From Streptosporangium sp. NBC_01495 (lineage in GTDB: Bacteria > Actinomycetota > Actinomycetes > Streptosporangiales > Streptosporangiaceae), in the NCBI RefSeq assembly GCF_036250735.1, contig NZ_CP109430.1:1426001-1490000 (forward strand): 64,000 bases of DNA. The letters run 5' to 3'. Shown here piece after piece: positions 25,885 through 34,357 of this stretch. Numbering within the stretch: position 1 is the first letter of the stretch; every line of letters begins with the position of its first letter. The notes under the pieces were generated by a model. It saw only the letters and a list, made by a program, of their open reading frames with translations, was not told the DNA's origin and did no database searches. The position numbers were made by a program, and so were the translations under genes.

Positions 25885-26876
25885 ACGACGTGGAGATGCT
25901 GCGCGAGGCGTGGGACCGGCCGGAGCCTCCCGGCCCCGCCGCCCGGTCGGCGGCCAGGGACGCCCTCCTGGCGCGAGCCACGAGGCGGCGCCCGAGGCGC
26001 AGGTGGGTGGTGCGGGCGCTGGCGGTGGCCGCGTCGGCGGTGGCGATCGCGACGGTGACGACCCTGGTGCGGACGACAGGCGAGGGGGAGCCCGCGATCC
26101 CCGCCGCCAACGCGCAGGTGATGCTCATCAGGATCGCGACGGCCGTACAGAACAAGACCTTCACGCCGCCCCGCGACGATCAGTGGATTTACACCGAGCA
26201 GTGGATGCAGAGCTTCGGCAAGGAGTACTTGGGCAAGCACCTCACCCCGCGGACGCGGCCGCTGAACACGGTCGAGGAGTTCTGGACGCGAGCCGACGGC
26301 AAGCAGGTCGGCTACAAGGTGGACGGCGAGCTGCAGATCTCCGACCCGGGATCGCGGGCACCGGAGAACACCTACGCCCTGCTGGCCGCTCTGCCGACCG
26401 ACCCCGACGCGCTGCTGGCCGAGTTCCGTAAGTTCCACGAGGTCGAGGGCGTCGACCAGGACGACTGGCTCTTCGAGCGGTTCGCCGTCACCCTGTCCCA
26501 GAACATCGTCCCTCCGGACCTGGAGGCCGCCATCTTCCGGGCGATCGCCGAACTGCCCGGCGTGACGGTGAACGGGTCGGCGGTCGACGCCGACGGCCGT
26601 GCCGTGCTGTCGGTCTCCCGTGTCGTCGAGGGGTGGCGAGACTTCGAGATCCTGCTGGATCCGGCGACCTACGCCTACCGGGGCAGGCGCGAGATCGCGA
26701 TCAGGGATTACGAGGAGCGCTATCCGCAGCCGGGCGTCAAGAAGTTCACCATGAAGGACGGCAAGCGAGTCCCGATGGCCCCGCATGTGGAGTGGAGCAT
26801 CGAGAAGGGGACGACCTGGCGCGTGTTCACCCGTACCCGGGTGGGCATCGTCAACGAGGCCGGGCAGAAGCCGTAA
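25881..26876 (+). CDS. CU044_5270-family membrane protein, probable sigma-factor partner
   Basis: 331 residues. A cytoplasmic N-terminus (MNDVEMLREAWDRPEPPGPAARSAARDALLA) and a basic stretch precede a single membrane helix (WVVRALAVAASAVAIATVTTLV, about 42-63). An outside domain follows with the family pattern (ANAQVMLIRIATAVQNKTFTPPRDDQWIYTEQW, AIFRAIAELPGVTVNGSAVDADGRAVLSVSRVVEGWRDFEILLDPATYAYRGRR). In actinomycetes this family is nearly always encoded right after an ECF sigma factor, as here, with overlapping stop and start. An anti-sigma-like role is plausible but not proven for the family. Confidence 0.82.
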   Translation: MNDVEMLREAWDRPEPPGPAARSAARDALLARATRRRPRRRWVVRALAVAASAVAIATVTTLVRTTGEGEPAIPAANAQVMLIRIATAVQNKTFTPPRDDQWIYTEQWMQSFGKEYLGKHLTPRTRPLNTVEEFWTRADGKQVGYKVDGELQISDPGSRAPENTYALLAALPTDPDALLAEFRKFHEVEGVDQDDWLFERFAVTLSQNIVPPDLEAAIFRAIAELPGVTVNGSAVDADGRAVLSVSRVVEGWRDFEILLDPATYAYRGRREIAIRDYEERYPQPGVKKFTMKDGKRVPMAPHVEWSIEKGTTWRVFTRTRVGIVNEAGQKP

Positions 26877-27008
26877 GTCCGGCCCGGCTCAGGACCGACT
26901 CTGGCGGGCGGCGCCTTCTCCGCGCCTGGACTCGGAGCGCGTGATTTGACCTCAATCGCGCTTGAGGTCGCAGGCTGGGCGGCGGTGTACACGAGCGAGG
27001 GGAATCCT

Positions 27009-27920
27009 GTGAAGGCAGCTGCTTTTTTCGAGTTCGGCGGTCCCGAGGTGCTGCGGGTGACGGAGCTTCCGACGCCCGAGGCGGGCGAGGGGCAGGTGCG
27101 GGTACGGATCAGGGCCGCGGGCGTGCAGCCGTTCGACCTGGCCGTCCGGGAGGGGTGGAGCCCGCCGGGGGTGAGCGGTGAGCTGCCCCGGGTGCCGGGC
27201 AACGAGTTCTCCGGGGTCGTCGACCAAGTGGGTGCGGGGGTGGACGGGATCTCCGTCGGTGCCGAGGTGCTGGGCTTCAACCTGCTGAACTCCCACGCCG
27301 AGTACGTGGTCGTGCCCGCGGAGAACGTCACGCCCAAGCCCGCGAACATGCCCTGGGACGTGGCGGGCGGTTTCACCGCCGGGACCCAGACCGCCCACAT
27401 CGCGCTGCGGCAGCTCGGGGTGGGGGAGGGCGACACGGTCCTGGTCCACGCCGCCGCGGGCGCGGTCGGCACCGCGGCGGTCCAGCTCGCCCGGCTCTGG
27501 GGGGCGACCACGGTGATCGGCACCGCCCGCGAGGAGAACCACGACTACCTGCGCGAGCTCGGCGCGATCCCCGTCACGTACGGCGAGGGCCTGCTGGAGC
27601 GGGTGCGCGCCCTCGCCCCCGGCGGGGTGGACATGGTCCTGGACGGCGCGGGCGGCGAGGCGCTGGAGGTCTCCCTGAAGTTGGTGAAGGGCGAGCGTGT
27701 CGTCACGCTCGTCGAGCACGGCAGGGCCGCCGAGCTGGGGGTGCAGCTGACCAGGGGGGTGCGGCTGGCGTCCCGCCTCGCCGAGCTCGCGGCCCTGTAC
27801 GCCGAGGGCAGGCTCGTCTTCCCGGTGCGCCGGACCTACCCGCTGGAGCGGGCCGCGGACGCCCACCGCGAGGTCGCCACCGGGCACGGGCGGGGCAAGG
27901 TCGTGCTGGTCATGGACTGA
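27009..27920 (+). CDS. NADP-dependent quinone oxidoreductase-like (MDR superfamily) enzyme
   Basis: GTG at 27009, preceded by GAGGGGA, starts VKAAAFFEFGGPEVLRVTELPTPEAGEGQVRVRI, the standard N-terminus of zinc-free medium-chain reductases. 303 residues. The GroES-like domain is followed by the nucleotide-binding site VLVHAAAGAVGTAAVQLARLWGATTVIGTA. No structural or catalytic zinc Cys cluster is present. It likely reduces quinones or enones with NADPH in the cytosol. Single gene; substrate unknown. Confidence 0.85.
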   Translation: MKAAAFFEFGGPEVLRVTELPTPEAGEGQVRVRIRAAGVQPFDLAVREGWSPPGVSGELPRVPGNEFSGVVDQVGAGVDGISVGAEVLGFNLLNSHAEYVVVPAENVTPKPANMPWDVAGGFTAGTQTAHIALRQLGVGEGDTVLVHAAAGAVGTAAVQLARLWGATTVIGTAREENHDYLRELGAIPVTYGEGLLERVRALAPGGVDMVLDGAGGEALEVSLKLVKGERVVTLVEHGRAAELGVQLTRGVRLASRLAELAALYAEGRLVFPVRRTYPLERAADAHREVATGHGRGKVVLVMD

Positions 27921-27952
27921 TATGGCCGTATCACTGGCCTTATGACCGTAAT

Positions 27953-27974
27953 CCTTAGTAAGGTTTCTTGTTAA
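27953..27974. promoter_or_regulatory. Palindromic element upstream of LPMO gene
   Basis: CCTTAGTAAGG (27953-27963) is a perfect palindrome. It overlaps an imperfect inverted repeat TTAGTAAG-GTTT-CTTGTTAA (27955-27974). It lies about 70 bp before the LPMO start in an AT-rich patch. AT-rich inverted repeats like this are common before polysaccharide-degrading genes in actinomycetes. Confidence 0.4.
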
Positions 27975-28040
27975 TAACGTGCTATCCGTCGGCTCGTTGG
28001 ACAGTTCTGCCTCCCATTTCCCGCTCCAGGAGGAGTCCAC

Positions 28041-28910
28041 GTGCATCTGCGACACAAGCTGGCCACCGGTACCGCCGCCGCGATCAGCGTAGGGTCCCTG
28101 TTCGCCCTGCTGCCGTCCACCGCGGCGGTCGCCCACGGGTCCATGTCGAACCCGCCCAGCCGGGCGTACGTCTGCAAGAACGAAGGCCCGGAGACCCCCA
28201 AGTCGGAAGCGTGCAAGGCGGCCGTCGCGGCGGGGGGCACCCAGGCGTTCTATGACTGGCACGAGGTGTCCCGCCTTGAGGCCGGCGGCAACCACCGCCA
28301 GATCATCCCCGACGGCCAGCTGTGCGGCGCCGGGCGTGACAAGTATCGCGGCCTCAACCTCACCAGGAACGACTGGCCCGCCACCTCGGTCTCCCCGGGA
28401 CCGCTCACGGTCACGTACCACGCGACCGCGCCGCACGCGAACAGCAACTTCGAGTTCTACATCACCAAGCAGAGCTGGAACCCCACCCAGCCGCTGCGCT
28501 GGTCGGATCTGGAGCACATCAGGACCTTCAACAACCAGAACCCCACCCAGTTCACCAACTGGACGATCAACCTCCCGCAGCGGAGTGGCCGCCAGCTCAT
28601 CTTCTCGATCTGGCAGCGCATCGTGGGCAGCACCGAGGCCTTCTACACCTGTTCCGACGTGAACTTCGGCGGGGGCAACCCCAACCCCAGCCCCACGCCG
28701 ACTCCGACGGTGACTCCGACGGTGCCCCCGACCCCGACGCCCACCCCGACTCCGACGAGCCAGCCGGGTGGCACCTGGAGGGCGGGCACCGCCTACGCGG
28801 TGGGCGCCACGGTGACCTACAACGGCGTGACCTACCGGTGCCTGCAGGCGCACACCGCGCTGGCCGGCTGGGAGCCGCCGAACGTCGCGGCCCTGTGGCA
28901 GCGCGTCTGA
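28041..28910 (+). CDS. AA10 lytic polysaccharide monooxygenase with CBM5/12
   Basis: GTG start with GGAGGAG just upstream. 289 residues. The signal peptide ends at AVA-H32, leaving the N-terminal His needed for the copper histidine brace; H132 (APHANSNFEFYITK) fits the second ligand. The AA10 domain (32-210) has family motifs (HGSMSNPPSRAYVCKNEGPETPKSEACKAA, FYDWHEV, NHRQIIPDGQLCGAG, SWNPTQPLRWSDLE). A Thr/Pro linker leads to a C-terminal chitin/cellulose-binding CBM5/12 (TWRAGTAYAVGATVTYNGVTYRCLQAHTALAGWEPPN). It oxidatively cleaves crystalline chitin or cellulose. Confidence 0.92.
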   Translation: MHLRHKLATGTAAAISVGSLFALLPSTAAVAHGSMSNPPSRAYVCKNEGPETPKSEACKAAVAAGGTQAFYDWHEVSRLEAGGNHRQIIPDGQLCGAGRDKYRGLNLTRNDWPATSVSPGPLTVTYHATAPHANSNFEFYITKQSWNPTQPLRWSDLEHIRTFNNQNPTQFTNWTINLPQRSGRQLIFSIWQRIVGSTEAFYTCSDVNFGGGNPNPSPTPTPTVTPTVPPTPTPTPTPTSQPGGTWRAGTAYAVGATVTYNGVTYRCLQAHTALAGWEPPNVAALWQRV

Positions 28911-28987
28911 TCCGGTGAAATCCGGCCGGGGTGGCCGCCGCCACCCCGGCCGGGATCGTCGCTCTCCCGAGAATCGAGGGGTTCGTC

Positions 28988-29755
28988 ATGAAGCGTGCGG
29001 TTCCGGTGGTCCCGGTGGTCGTCCTGGGACTCCTCCTGCTCTCCGGCTGCGGTGCCGACAGCATCCAGGAACTCCGCGGAGGCCCGGCCGGTCACGGGGC
29101 GCACAGCGCCGCCGGCGTCGCCGGCGCCCCCGTTCAGGTGACGACGCCGTCCGCCTCCGATCAGGGCGCGGACAGCGGCCCGGGTCAGGGCTCGGGTCAG
29201 GGCGCCGACCACGGTTCCGATCACTCGGCGCACGGCGCCGGGGCGGGACTGCCCACCCCCTCGCCCGCCCCGCCGATGGGGACCGCCGCGGGAGTCGCCT
29301 TCAACCCCCCCGACGTGATGTTCCTGCAGATGATGGTGCCCCACAACACCCAGGGGGTACGGCTGGTGCGGCTGGTGCGCGAGCGGCCGGTACGTCCCGA
29401 GGTCAAGGAACTCGCCGAGGCGATCGGCGTGACCCAGGAGCGCGAGTCCGCCTCGATGTCCGGCCTGCTGAGCGCCTGGGGCCAGCCCGCCACCGCGAAG
29501 GAGGACGAGCACACCGCCCACGGCGGGATGCCCGGGGTGAGCGACGAGGAGATGGCGGCGCTGATCGCCGCGCCACCGGCCGAGTTCGAGCGGAGGTTCC
29601 TCGACATGTTGATCGCCCATCAGGACGATGCCACCCAGATGGCCAAGGTGGAGGTCGCGACCGGCCTGCACTCCAAGGTCACGGAGATGGCGAAGCGCGT
29701 CGACGTCTCGCGTACGGCGCAGATCGCGCAGATGCTCGCCCTGCGGGGCCAGTAA
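28988..29755 (+). CDS. DUF305-family lipoprotein
   Basis: ATG at 28988 with GAGGGG 6 nt upstream. 255 residues. Lipobox LLLLSGC anchors it to the membrane. A Gly/Ser/His-rich linker is followed by the ferritin-like DUF305 helical domain (DVMFLQMMVPHNTQGVRLVRLVRERP...ELAEAIGVTQERESASMSGLLSAWG...FLDMLIAHQDDATQMAKVEV). Many DUF305 proteins are linked to metal (copper) handling; the His/Met content (HNTQ, HTAHGGM, AHQDDATQM) agrees. Function is not proven. Confidence 0.82.
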   Translation: MKRAVPVVPVVVLGLLLLSGCGADSIQELRGGPAGHGAHSAAGVAGAPVQVTTPSASDQGADSGPGQGSGQGADHGSDHSAHGAGAGLPTPSPAPPMGTAAGVAFNPPDVMFLQMMVPHNTQGVRLVRLVRERPVRPEVKELAEAIGVTQERESASMSGLLSAWGQPATAKEDEHTAHGGMPGVSDEEMAALIAAPPAEFERRFLDMLIAHQDDATQMAKVEVATGLHSKVTEMAKRVDVSRTAQIAQMLALRGQ

Positions 29756-29769
29756 GGATTTGTCCTTAC
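29752..29769 (+). terminator. Hairpin at the DUF305 stop codon
   Basis: GTAAGGA-TTTG-TCCTTAC, a perfect 7-bp stem that includes the stop codon. It lies 58 bp before the MetQ start in an AT-rich leader, so it could be a weak terminator or an operator for metQ. Confidence 0.5.
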
Positions 29770-29826
29770 ACTCCCTTTTGTGAGATATATTTCCTACTTG
29801 ATATAAGGGGAATTAAGGGGAGAGTC

Positions 29827-30663
29827 ATGCGCAAGATCTTTGGGGTCGTGGCCGGATTGATCCTGGCCGGAACCCTGGCCGCGTGCGGGGGGACGTCCAC
29901 AGACACGGCCCAGCCCGCCGGCGGCACGCCGAAGGCCGACGCCCCGCTCAGGGTCGGGGTCAACCCCGTGCCCCACGGCGAGGTGCTCAAGTACGTCAAG
30001 GACAACCTCGCCGCCAAGGCCGGGCTGAACCTGGAGATCGTCGAGTTCACCGACTACGTCCAGCCCAACACCCAGCTCGACGAGGGCAACCTGGACGCGA
30101 ACTACTTCCAGCACATCCCGTACCTGGAGGAGTTCTCCAAGGGCAAGGACATCAAGCTCAGCTGGGTCGCCCCGGTGCACATCGAGCCGCTCGGCCTGTA
30201 CTCCAAGAAGATCAAGAACGTCTCCGAGCTCGCCGAGGGCGCCCAGGTGGCGCTGCCCAACGACGCGAGCAACCTCGGCCGCTCACTCAAGCTCCTCGCC
30301 GACAACGGCCTGATCACCCTCAAGGAGGGCGTCGGCGTCAAGGCCACCGAGCGCGACGTCGCGGACAACCCCAAGAAGCTGGAGTTCAAGCCCCTCGAGG
30401 CCGCCCAGCTGCCCCGCTCCCTGGAGGACGTGGACGCCGCGATCGTCAACGGCAACTACGCCCTGGAGGCCGGGCTGCAGCCCGCGACCGACTCCCTGCT
30501 CCTGGAGAAGGGCGAGGGCAACCCGTACGCCAACGGCCTGGTCACCGTCCCGGCCAAGGTGGAGGACCCCCGGATCAAGAAGCTCGCCGAACTCCTCGCC
30601 GGGCCCGAGGTCAAGAAGTTCATCGAGGACAAGTACAAGGGCGCGGTCCTGCCCGCCGAGTAG
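29827..30663 (+). CDS. MetQ/NlpA-family substrate-binding lipoprotein
   Basis: The ATG at 29827 follows AAGGGGAGAG. The much longer open frame upstream is not coding. 278 residues. Lipobox LAGTLAAC, then the NlpA domain (LRVGVNPVPHGEVLKYVKDNLAAKAGLNLEIVEFTDYVQPNTQLDEGNLDANYFQHIPYLEEF...ALPNDASNLGRSLKLLADNGLITL...AIVNGNYALEAGL). It should capture methionine or a related amino acid for an ABC importer. No metN or metI gene is next to it, so it must work with a transporter elsewhere. Confidence 0.88.
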   Translation: MRKIFGVVAGLILAGTLAACGGTSTDTAQPAGGTPKADAPLRVGVNPVPHGEVLKYVKDNLAAKAGLNLEIVEFTDYVQPNTQLDEGNLDANYFQHIPYLEEFSKGKDIKLSWVAPVHIEPLGLYSKKIKNVSELAEGAQVALPNDASNLGRSLKLLADNGLITLKEGVGVKATERDVADNPKKLEFKPLEAAQLPRSLEDVDAAIVNGNYALEAGLQPATDSLLLEKGEGNPYANGLVTVPAKVEDPRIKKLAELLAGPEVKKFIEDKYKGAVLPAE

Positions 30664-30707
30664 ACCGTCCGGTGACCCCGCCCAGGGAAAAGGGATCGAC
30701 ACACTCT

Positions 30708-30745
30708 CGGCCGCGCCCCGCCCGTCTCACGGGCAGGCGCGGCCG
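30708..30745 (+). terminator. Intrinsic terminator of MetQ gene
   Basis: CGGCCGCGCC (30708-30717) pairs with GGCGCGGCCG (30736-30745). An inner stem CCCGT-CTC-ACGGG (30721-30733) makes a long two-part hairpin 45 bp after the stop codon. Confidence 0.75.
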
Positions 30746-30876
30746 GCGGTTTTCCCGGGGCCGTCGGGCCTGTGACGACGAGTGGGAGGCCGAGGTCCGC
30801 ATCTACCTCCGCCGGTGACGTTTGAGATCCGCGTGGGGGATAGATGGTGATGCGTTGGCTCGAAGGAGGAGATCCC

Positions 30877-31152
30877 ATGACCATCGCAGGCGGCATCGTT
30901 CTCATTATGCTCGGCGCCATTCTCACGTGGGCGGTCGAATTCGACATCGCCGGATTCGACATCAACGTCGTCGGTGTCATCCTGATGATCGGCGGTCTCG
31001 CGTGGCTCCTGTTCGCCGTGTACCGGCTCAGCCTCGCCCGCCGGGCGGTGACGGACAGCACGGCCACCACGGCCACCACGGTGATCGAGGACCCGGTCAC
31101 CCACCGCCGCACCTACCAGGAGCGTCACTACAACGACCCTCCGGCGGTGTGA
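30877..31152 (+). CDS. DUF6458-family small membrane protein
   Basis: The ATG at 30877 has a near-consensus AAGGAGGA (30863-30870); the upstream in-frame ATG at 30844 lacks one. 91 residues with two membrane helices (TIAGGIVLIMLGAILTWAVEF and INVVGVILMIGGLAWLLFAVY), the DUF6458 arrangement. The tail is polar (RTYQERHYNDPPAV). Function unknown. Confidence 0.78.
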   Translation: MTIAGGIVLIMLGAILTWAVEFDIAGFDINVVGVILMIGGLAWLLFAVYRLSLARRAVTDSTATTATTVIEDPVTHRRTYQERHYNDPPAV

Positions 31153-31237
31153 CCCGCAGGCCTCTCCCGTGGGGGAGCCGCGCCGCCCGCCGGTCCGGAT
31201 CCGTTAGGGACCGGTTCCCGCGGGTAGGCGTGTCGTC

Positions 31238-31269
31238 TCAGTGAACGCGAACTTTCAGTGAACGCGAAC
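31238..31269 (+). repeat. 15-bp direct repeat before DUF4235 gene
   Basis: TCAGTGAACGCGAAC occurs at 31238-31252 and 31255-31269, a 17-bp period, ending 14 bp before the GTG of the DUF4235 gene. It could be part of a promoter or operator. Confidence 0.55.
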
Positions 31270-31283
31270 GGAGGGGGCAGGAC

Positions 31284-31535
31284 GTGAGCAGAGTCGTATC
31301 CCGCGGTGCGAGTGCCGTGAGCGGAATGCTCGGCGGCGCGATCGCCGGGGTCATCTTCAAGCAGGTGTGGAAGCTCGCGTCGGGCAAGGACGACGCCCCC
31401 CAGGCGACGTCGGACGAGTACGGCTGGGGCGAGATCCTCGTGGCGTCGGCCATCCAGGGCGCCATCTTCGGCGTGGTCAAGGCCGCGATCGACCGTTCCG
31501 CGTCCCGGAGCATCCACAGAGCCACCGGCAAGTAG
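31284..31535 (+). CDS. DUF4235-family small membrane protein
   Basis: GTG start with GGAGGGGG a few bases upstream. 83 residues: MSRVVSRGASAVSGMLGGAIAGVIFKQVWKLASGKDD...YGWGEILVASAIQGAIFGVVKAAIDRSASRSIHRATG, the full DUF4235 pattern with two Gly-rich membrane segments. Function unknown; often found with stress-type small proteins as in this neighbourhood. Confidence 0.85.
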   Translation: MSRVVSRGASAVSGMLGGAIAGVIFKQVWKLASGKDDAPQATSDEYGWGEILVASAIQGAIFGVVKAAIDRSASRSIHRATGK

Positions 31536-31570
31536 GCCGTGAGGTCGCCACCGGCGACCGACCTCGTACG

Positions 31571-31611
31571 CGGCGGCCCCCGAATCCCGTCCACGGGACC
31601 GGGGGCCGCCG
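31571..31611. terminator. Strong intrinsic terminator
   Basis: CGGCGGCCCCCG (31571-31582) pairs perfectly with CGGGGGCCGCCG (31600-31611). Inside is a second stem TCCCGT-CC-ACGGGA. It separates the DUF4235 gene from the convergent glycosyltransferase gene. Confidence 0.85.
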
Positions 31612-31776
31612 CGCGTCCGGAGCCGTGTCCGAGGTCGCGTCCGGAGCCGGACGGGCCGCGCGGATCGCATGAGTGCTCCAGCCCCGGCGGGGTCCGGGCG
31701 GGGTCCGGGCGGGAAGGGCCGACGAGTTCTCCCGCCCCGGCGGTCCGGGACGGGATGGCCCCCGGGGGAGGAGCCG

Positions 31777-33066
31777 TCAGGCGGCTCCGGGGCATGAGTG
31801 GGCTTCGCGGGGGCCGTCCGCCCGCGCGGGGACACGCGCCGGGACGCGGGAGGAGAGCACCTCCGTGTACACGGCGGTGGTCTGGGCGGCGACCCGGTTC
31901 CAGTCGTAGCGAGACCGTGCCCGCGCGACGGCCGCGGCGCCGTAGGCCGCCAGCAGGGACGGCGCGGCGAGCAGCCGGCGCAGCGCGCCGCCCAGCGCGT
32001 GTGGCTCACGCGGCGGGACCAGCAGGCCGGTGACCTCGGGGACGACGGTGTCCAGGTGCCCGCCCACCGCGGACGCGACCACCGGTACGCCGCAGGCCAT
32101 GGCCTCCAGCGGCACGATGCCGAACGGCTCGTACCAGGGCATGCTGACCACGACGTCCGCCGAGCGCATCAGGGTGGGGACGTTCTCCCTGTCCACCCTG
32201 CCGAGGAACCTGACGCGGTCCGCGACGCCGCATCTGGCGGCCACGCGCGAGAGCCGGTCCGCCTCCGGGTCGTCCAGGTCGCCGCCGGCGACGACCAGGG
32301 TGGCGCCGGGGATGCGGGCGAGGGCGTGGATCGTGGTGTCCACGCCCTTGCGGCGGACGGGACGGCCGATGGCGAGCAGGACGGGCCCCGGCCCGAGATC
32401 CCTCCTCGGGCCGGAGGGGGTGAAGGAGCGCACGTCGACGCCGCAGGGCACGACCCTCGTCCGGCTCCGGGGGATGCGCATCCGGCGCAGTTCCGCCACC
32501 TCGTCGGCGCAGGTCGCGACGACCGCGTCCACCTGGGAGGCGACCATCGCCTCGATCTTGAGGCGCTCGCGCGGGCTGGAGTCGGCCGTGCCCTGGTGCC
32601 GGCGCTTGACCGTGCCGAGGGCGTGGAAGGTGTGCACGATGGGGACGGCGGCGTCCCTCGCGGCGGCGAGGGCGGCCAGGCCACTCATCCAGAAGTGGCT
32701 GTGGACCATGTCGGGTGGCGCGGCGCTCCACCGCCTGGCGAGCCATCGGCCGAAGTCCGGGATCCAGGGGAGCAGGTCGTCCTTGCACAGGGTCATGGCC
32801 GGTCCCGCCGGTACGTGGACCACGGTGACCCCGGGGGCGAGGGAGGTCTCCTCGGGCTGGGAGGGGCACTCCCTGCGGGTGTAGACGGTCACCTCGTGCC
32901 CGCGCGAGGCGAGCGCGAGGGACAGGGCGGCGACATGGACGTTCTGGCCCCCGGCGTCGGCTCCGCCGACGGCGGCGAGGGGGCTGGCATGCTCTGACAC
33001 CATCGCGATCTTCATGGACACGACTCCACCGGGTGTACGGGGCAGGCGTGCCTGCGTCCTGGGCAT
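31777..33066 (-). CDS. GT4-family glycosyltransferase (MshA/sucrose-phosphate-synthase-like)
   Basis: 429 residues from ATG 33066, which has GGGGAGG 6 nt upstream. An alternative ATG at 33015 (MKIAMVSEHASPLA) with a weaker GGAG is where homologues usually begin. GT-B fold: the N-domain starts with the donor/acceptor loop AMVSEHASPLAAVGGADAGGQNVHVAALSLALASRGHEVTVYTRR. The C-domain has AIGRPVRRKGVDTTIHALA and the EX7E donor motif (MPWYEPFGIVPLEAMACGVPVVASAVGG). It resembles enzymes using UDP- or GDP-sugars to make glycolipids, inositol glycosides or polysaccharides. Acceptor unknown. Confidence 0.87.
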   Translation of the reverse strand: MPRTQARLPRTPGGVVSMKIAMVSEHASPLAAVGGADAGGQNVHVAALSLALASRGHEVTVYTRRECPSQPEETSLAPGVTVVHVPAGPAMTLCKDDLLPWIPDFGRWLARRWSAAPPDMVHSHFWMSGLAALAAARDAAVPIVHTFHALGTVKRRHQGTADSSPRERLKIEAMVASQVDAVVATCADEVAELRRMRIPRSRTRVVPCGVDVRSFTPSGPRRDLGPGPVLLAIGRPVRRKGVDTTIHALARIPGATLVVAGGDLDDPEADRLSRVAARCGVADRVRFLGRVDRENVPTLMRSADVVVSMPWYEPFGIVPLEAMACGVPVVASAVGGHLDTVVPEVTGLLVPPREPHALGGALRRLLAAPSLLAAYGAAAVARARSRYDWNRVAAQTTAVYTEVLSSRVPARVPARADGPREAHSCPGAA

Positions 33067-33160
33067 GACCGCCTCCCCTGCCCTGAGCGGGGACTTTAAA
33101 CGTGTTTGACCTTGGGATTCGCGGGAAGGCGAGGAGTTTTGGACGGAAAGGAGTTCGACG

Positions 33161-33406
33161 ATGGAGGCTCCTCAGTACGTCGCGGCGCGCGTGCAGCGCG
33201 CGCTCGCCGAGGACGAGAGAACCACGGAACTCGGCATCCGGGTGGACATCCGGGGTGATCAGCTCTACCTGCGCGGCCAGGTCATCGGCCCCGAGCGCCG
33301 CGAGCTGATCGCGAAGGTGGCCGGTGAGGCGGCCCCGGGGCTGGCCGTCCACAACGAGATCGACATCGTGGACGTACGGGACCCGCTGGGGGAGGAGAGG
33401 CTGTGA
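33161..33406 (+). CDS. BON-domain protein
   Basis: 81 residues, one BON domain (YVAARVQRALAEDERTTELGIRVDIRGDQLYLRGQVIGPERRELIAKVAGEAAPGLAVHNEIDIVDV). No signal peptide, so it is cytoplasmic. The start has AAGGAG upstream. Its stop overlaps the GTG of the metallophosphoesterase gene by 4 nt, so they form an operon. Confidence 0.85.
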   Translation: MEAPQYVAARVQRALAEDERTTELGIRVDIRGDQLYLRGQVIGPERRELIAKVAGEAAPGLAVHNEIDIVDVRDPLGEERL

Positions 33407-34116
33407 GAGACGTGCGGATCGCGGCGGTCGGGGACGTGCACCTGGACGAGAGCCGCAGGGGGAGCTATCGCGAGCGGCTCCACGACATCGGGGAGAAGGC
33501 CGATGTCCTGCTGCTCGCCGGCGATCTGACCCGGCACGGCACCATGGAGGAGGGGCGGGTGGTGGCGGACGAGTTCCGCGACCTGCCGATCCCGGTGGTG
33601 GCCGTGCTCGGCAACCACGACCACCACTCCGACAAGCCCGCCGAGATCGCCGCCCTGCTGCGCGACACCGGGATCGAGGTTCTGCACGACGACGCGACGG
33701 TGCTCGACATCGACGGGGTGCGGCTCGGCGTTGCCGGCGGCAAGGGCTTCGGCGGGGGGTACGCGGGCAAGTGCGCCAGCGACTTCGGCGAGCCGGAGAT
33801 CAAGGCGTTCGTCGGGCACACCAAGCGGATCGCCGACCGCTGGCGGGTGGCGCTGAAGGAACTGCAGGCCGACCGCAGGGTCGTGCTGTCCCACTACTCG
33901 CCGGTCAAGGACACCCTCGCCGGGGAACCACTGGAGATCTATCCCTTCCTCGGCAGCTACCTGCTGGCCGAGGCGGTCGACGCCGAGGGCGCCGACCTGA
34001 TCATCCACGGGCACGCCCACTCCGGTACGGAGAAGGGCGTGACGCCGGGAGGCATCAGGGTGCGCAACGTGGCGTTGCCGGTGCTGGGCCGGGCGTACGG
34101 CGTGTATCTCCTCTGA
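33403..34116 (+). CDS. Calcineurin-like metallophosphoesterase
   Basis: 237 residues with the complete dinuclear-metal signature: DVHLD (DxH), LLLAGDLTRHG (GDxx), VLGNHDHHSD (GNHD), LSHYSP and IHGHAHSG (GHxH). Coupled to the BON gene. It should hydrolyse phosphoesters in the cytosol; the substrate is unknown. Its stop codon is the first TGA of a 12-bp tandem repeat that follows. Confidence 0.87.
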   Translation: MRDVRIAAVGDVHLDESRRGSYRERLHDIGEKADVLLLAGDLTRHGTMEEGRVVADEFRDLPIPVVAVLGNHDHHSDKPAEIAALLRDTGIEVLHDDATVLDIDGVRLGVAGGKGFGGGYAGKCASDFGEPEIKAFVGHTKRIADRWRVALKELQADRRVVLSHYSPVKDTLAGEPLEIYPFLGSYLLAEAVDAEGADLIIHGHAHSGTEKGVTPGGIRVRNVALPVLGRAYGVYLL

Positions 34117-34185
34117 GGCGGAACTTGAGGCGGGACCTGAGTCGGAATCTGAGGCGGAATCTGAGGCGGGACCTGAGGTTCGGGA
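34114..34185 (+). repeat. 12-bp tandem repeat, 6 units, starting at a stop codon
   Basis: Units TGAGGCGGAACT, TGAGGCGGGACC, TGAGTCGGAATC, TGAGGCGGAATC, TGAGGCGGGACC and TGAGGTTCGGGA run from 34114. Each unit begins with TGA in the gene's frame, so the stop codon of the phosphoesterase is repeated six times. Confidence 0.85.
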
Positions 34186-34297
34186 GCCCGGCGGCGGAGG
34201 CCCGGTAACGGGAGTTCGGTGCCGGGCTCGGTTTTGCCCGGCGGAAGAGGGGCGTGGTCCGGGGAAGGGGAGCGTGCCTCGACGCATGTCCCGGACA

Positions 34298-34340
34298 CAG
34301 AAGAAGCGGGCCGGGGGATACCCGGCCCGCGAGGCTTCTG
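34298..34340. terminator. Strong intrinsic terminator
   Basis: Outer stem CAGAAG (34298-34303) with CTTCTG (34335-34340). Inner perfect stem GCGGGCCGGG (34306-34315), loop GGATA, CCCGGCCCGC (34321-34330). It ends the BON/phosphoesterase operon. Confidence 0.85.
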
Positions 34341-34357
34341 TGGGAGTTCGGGGCGCT

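Noticed and set aside
28915..29826. Extension of MetQ to 582 residues
   Set aside because: It overlaps the DUF305 gene; the true start at 29827 has a ribosome binding site and lipoprotein signal.
29752..29826. SAM or methionine riboswitch before metQ
   Set aside because: The leader is only about 60 nt with one 7-bp hairpin, too short for known SAM riboswitch folds.
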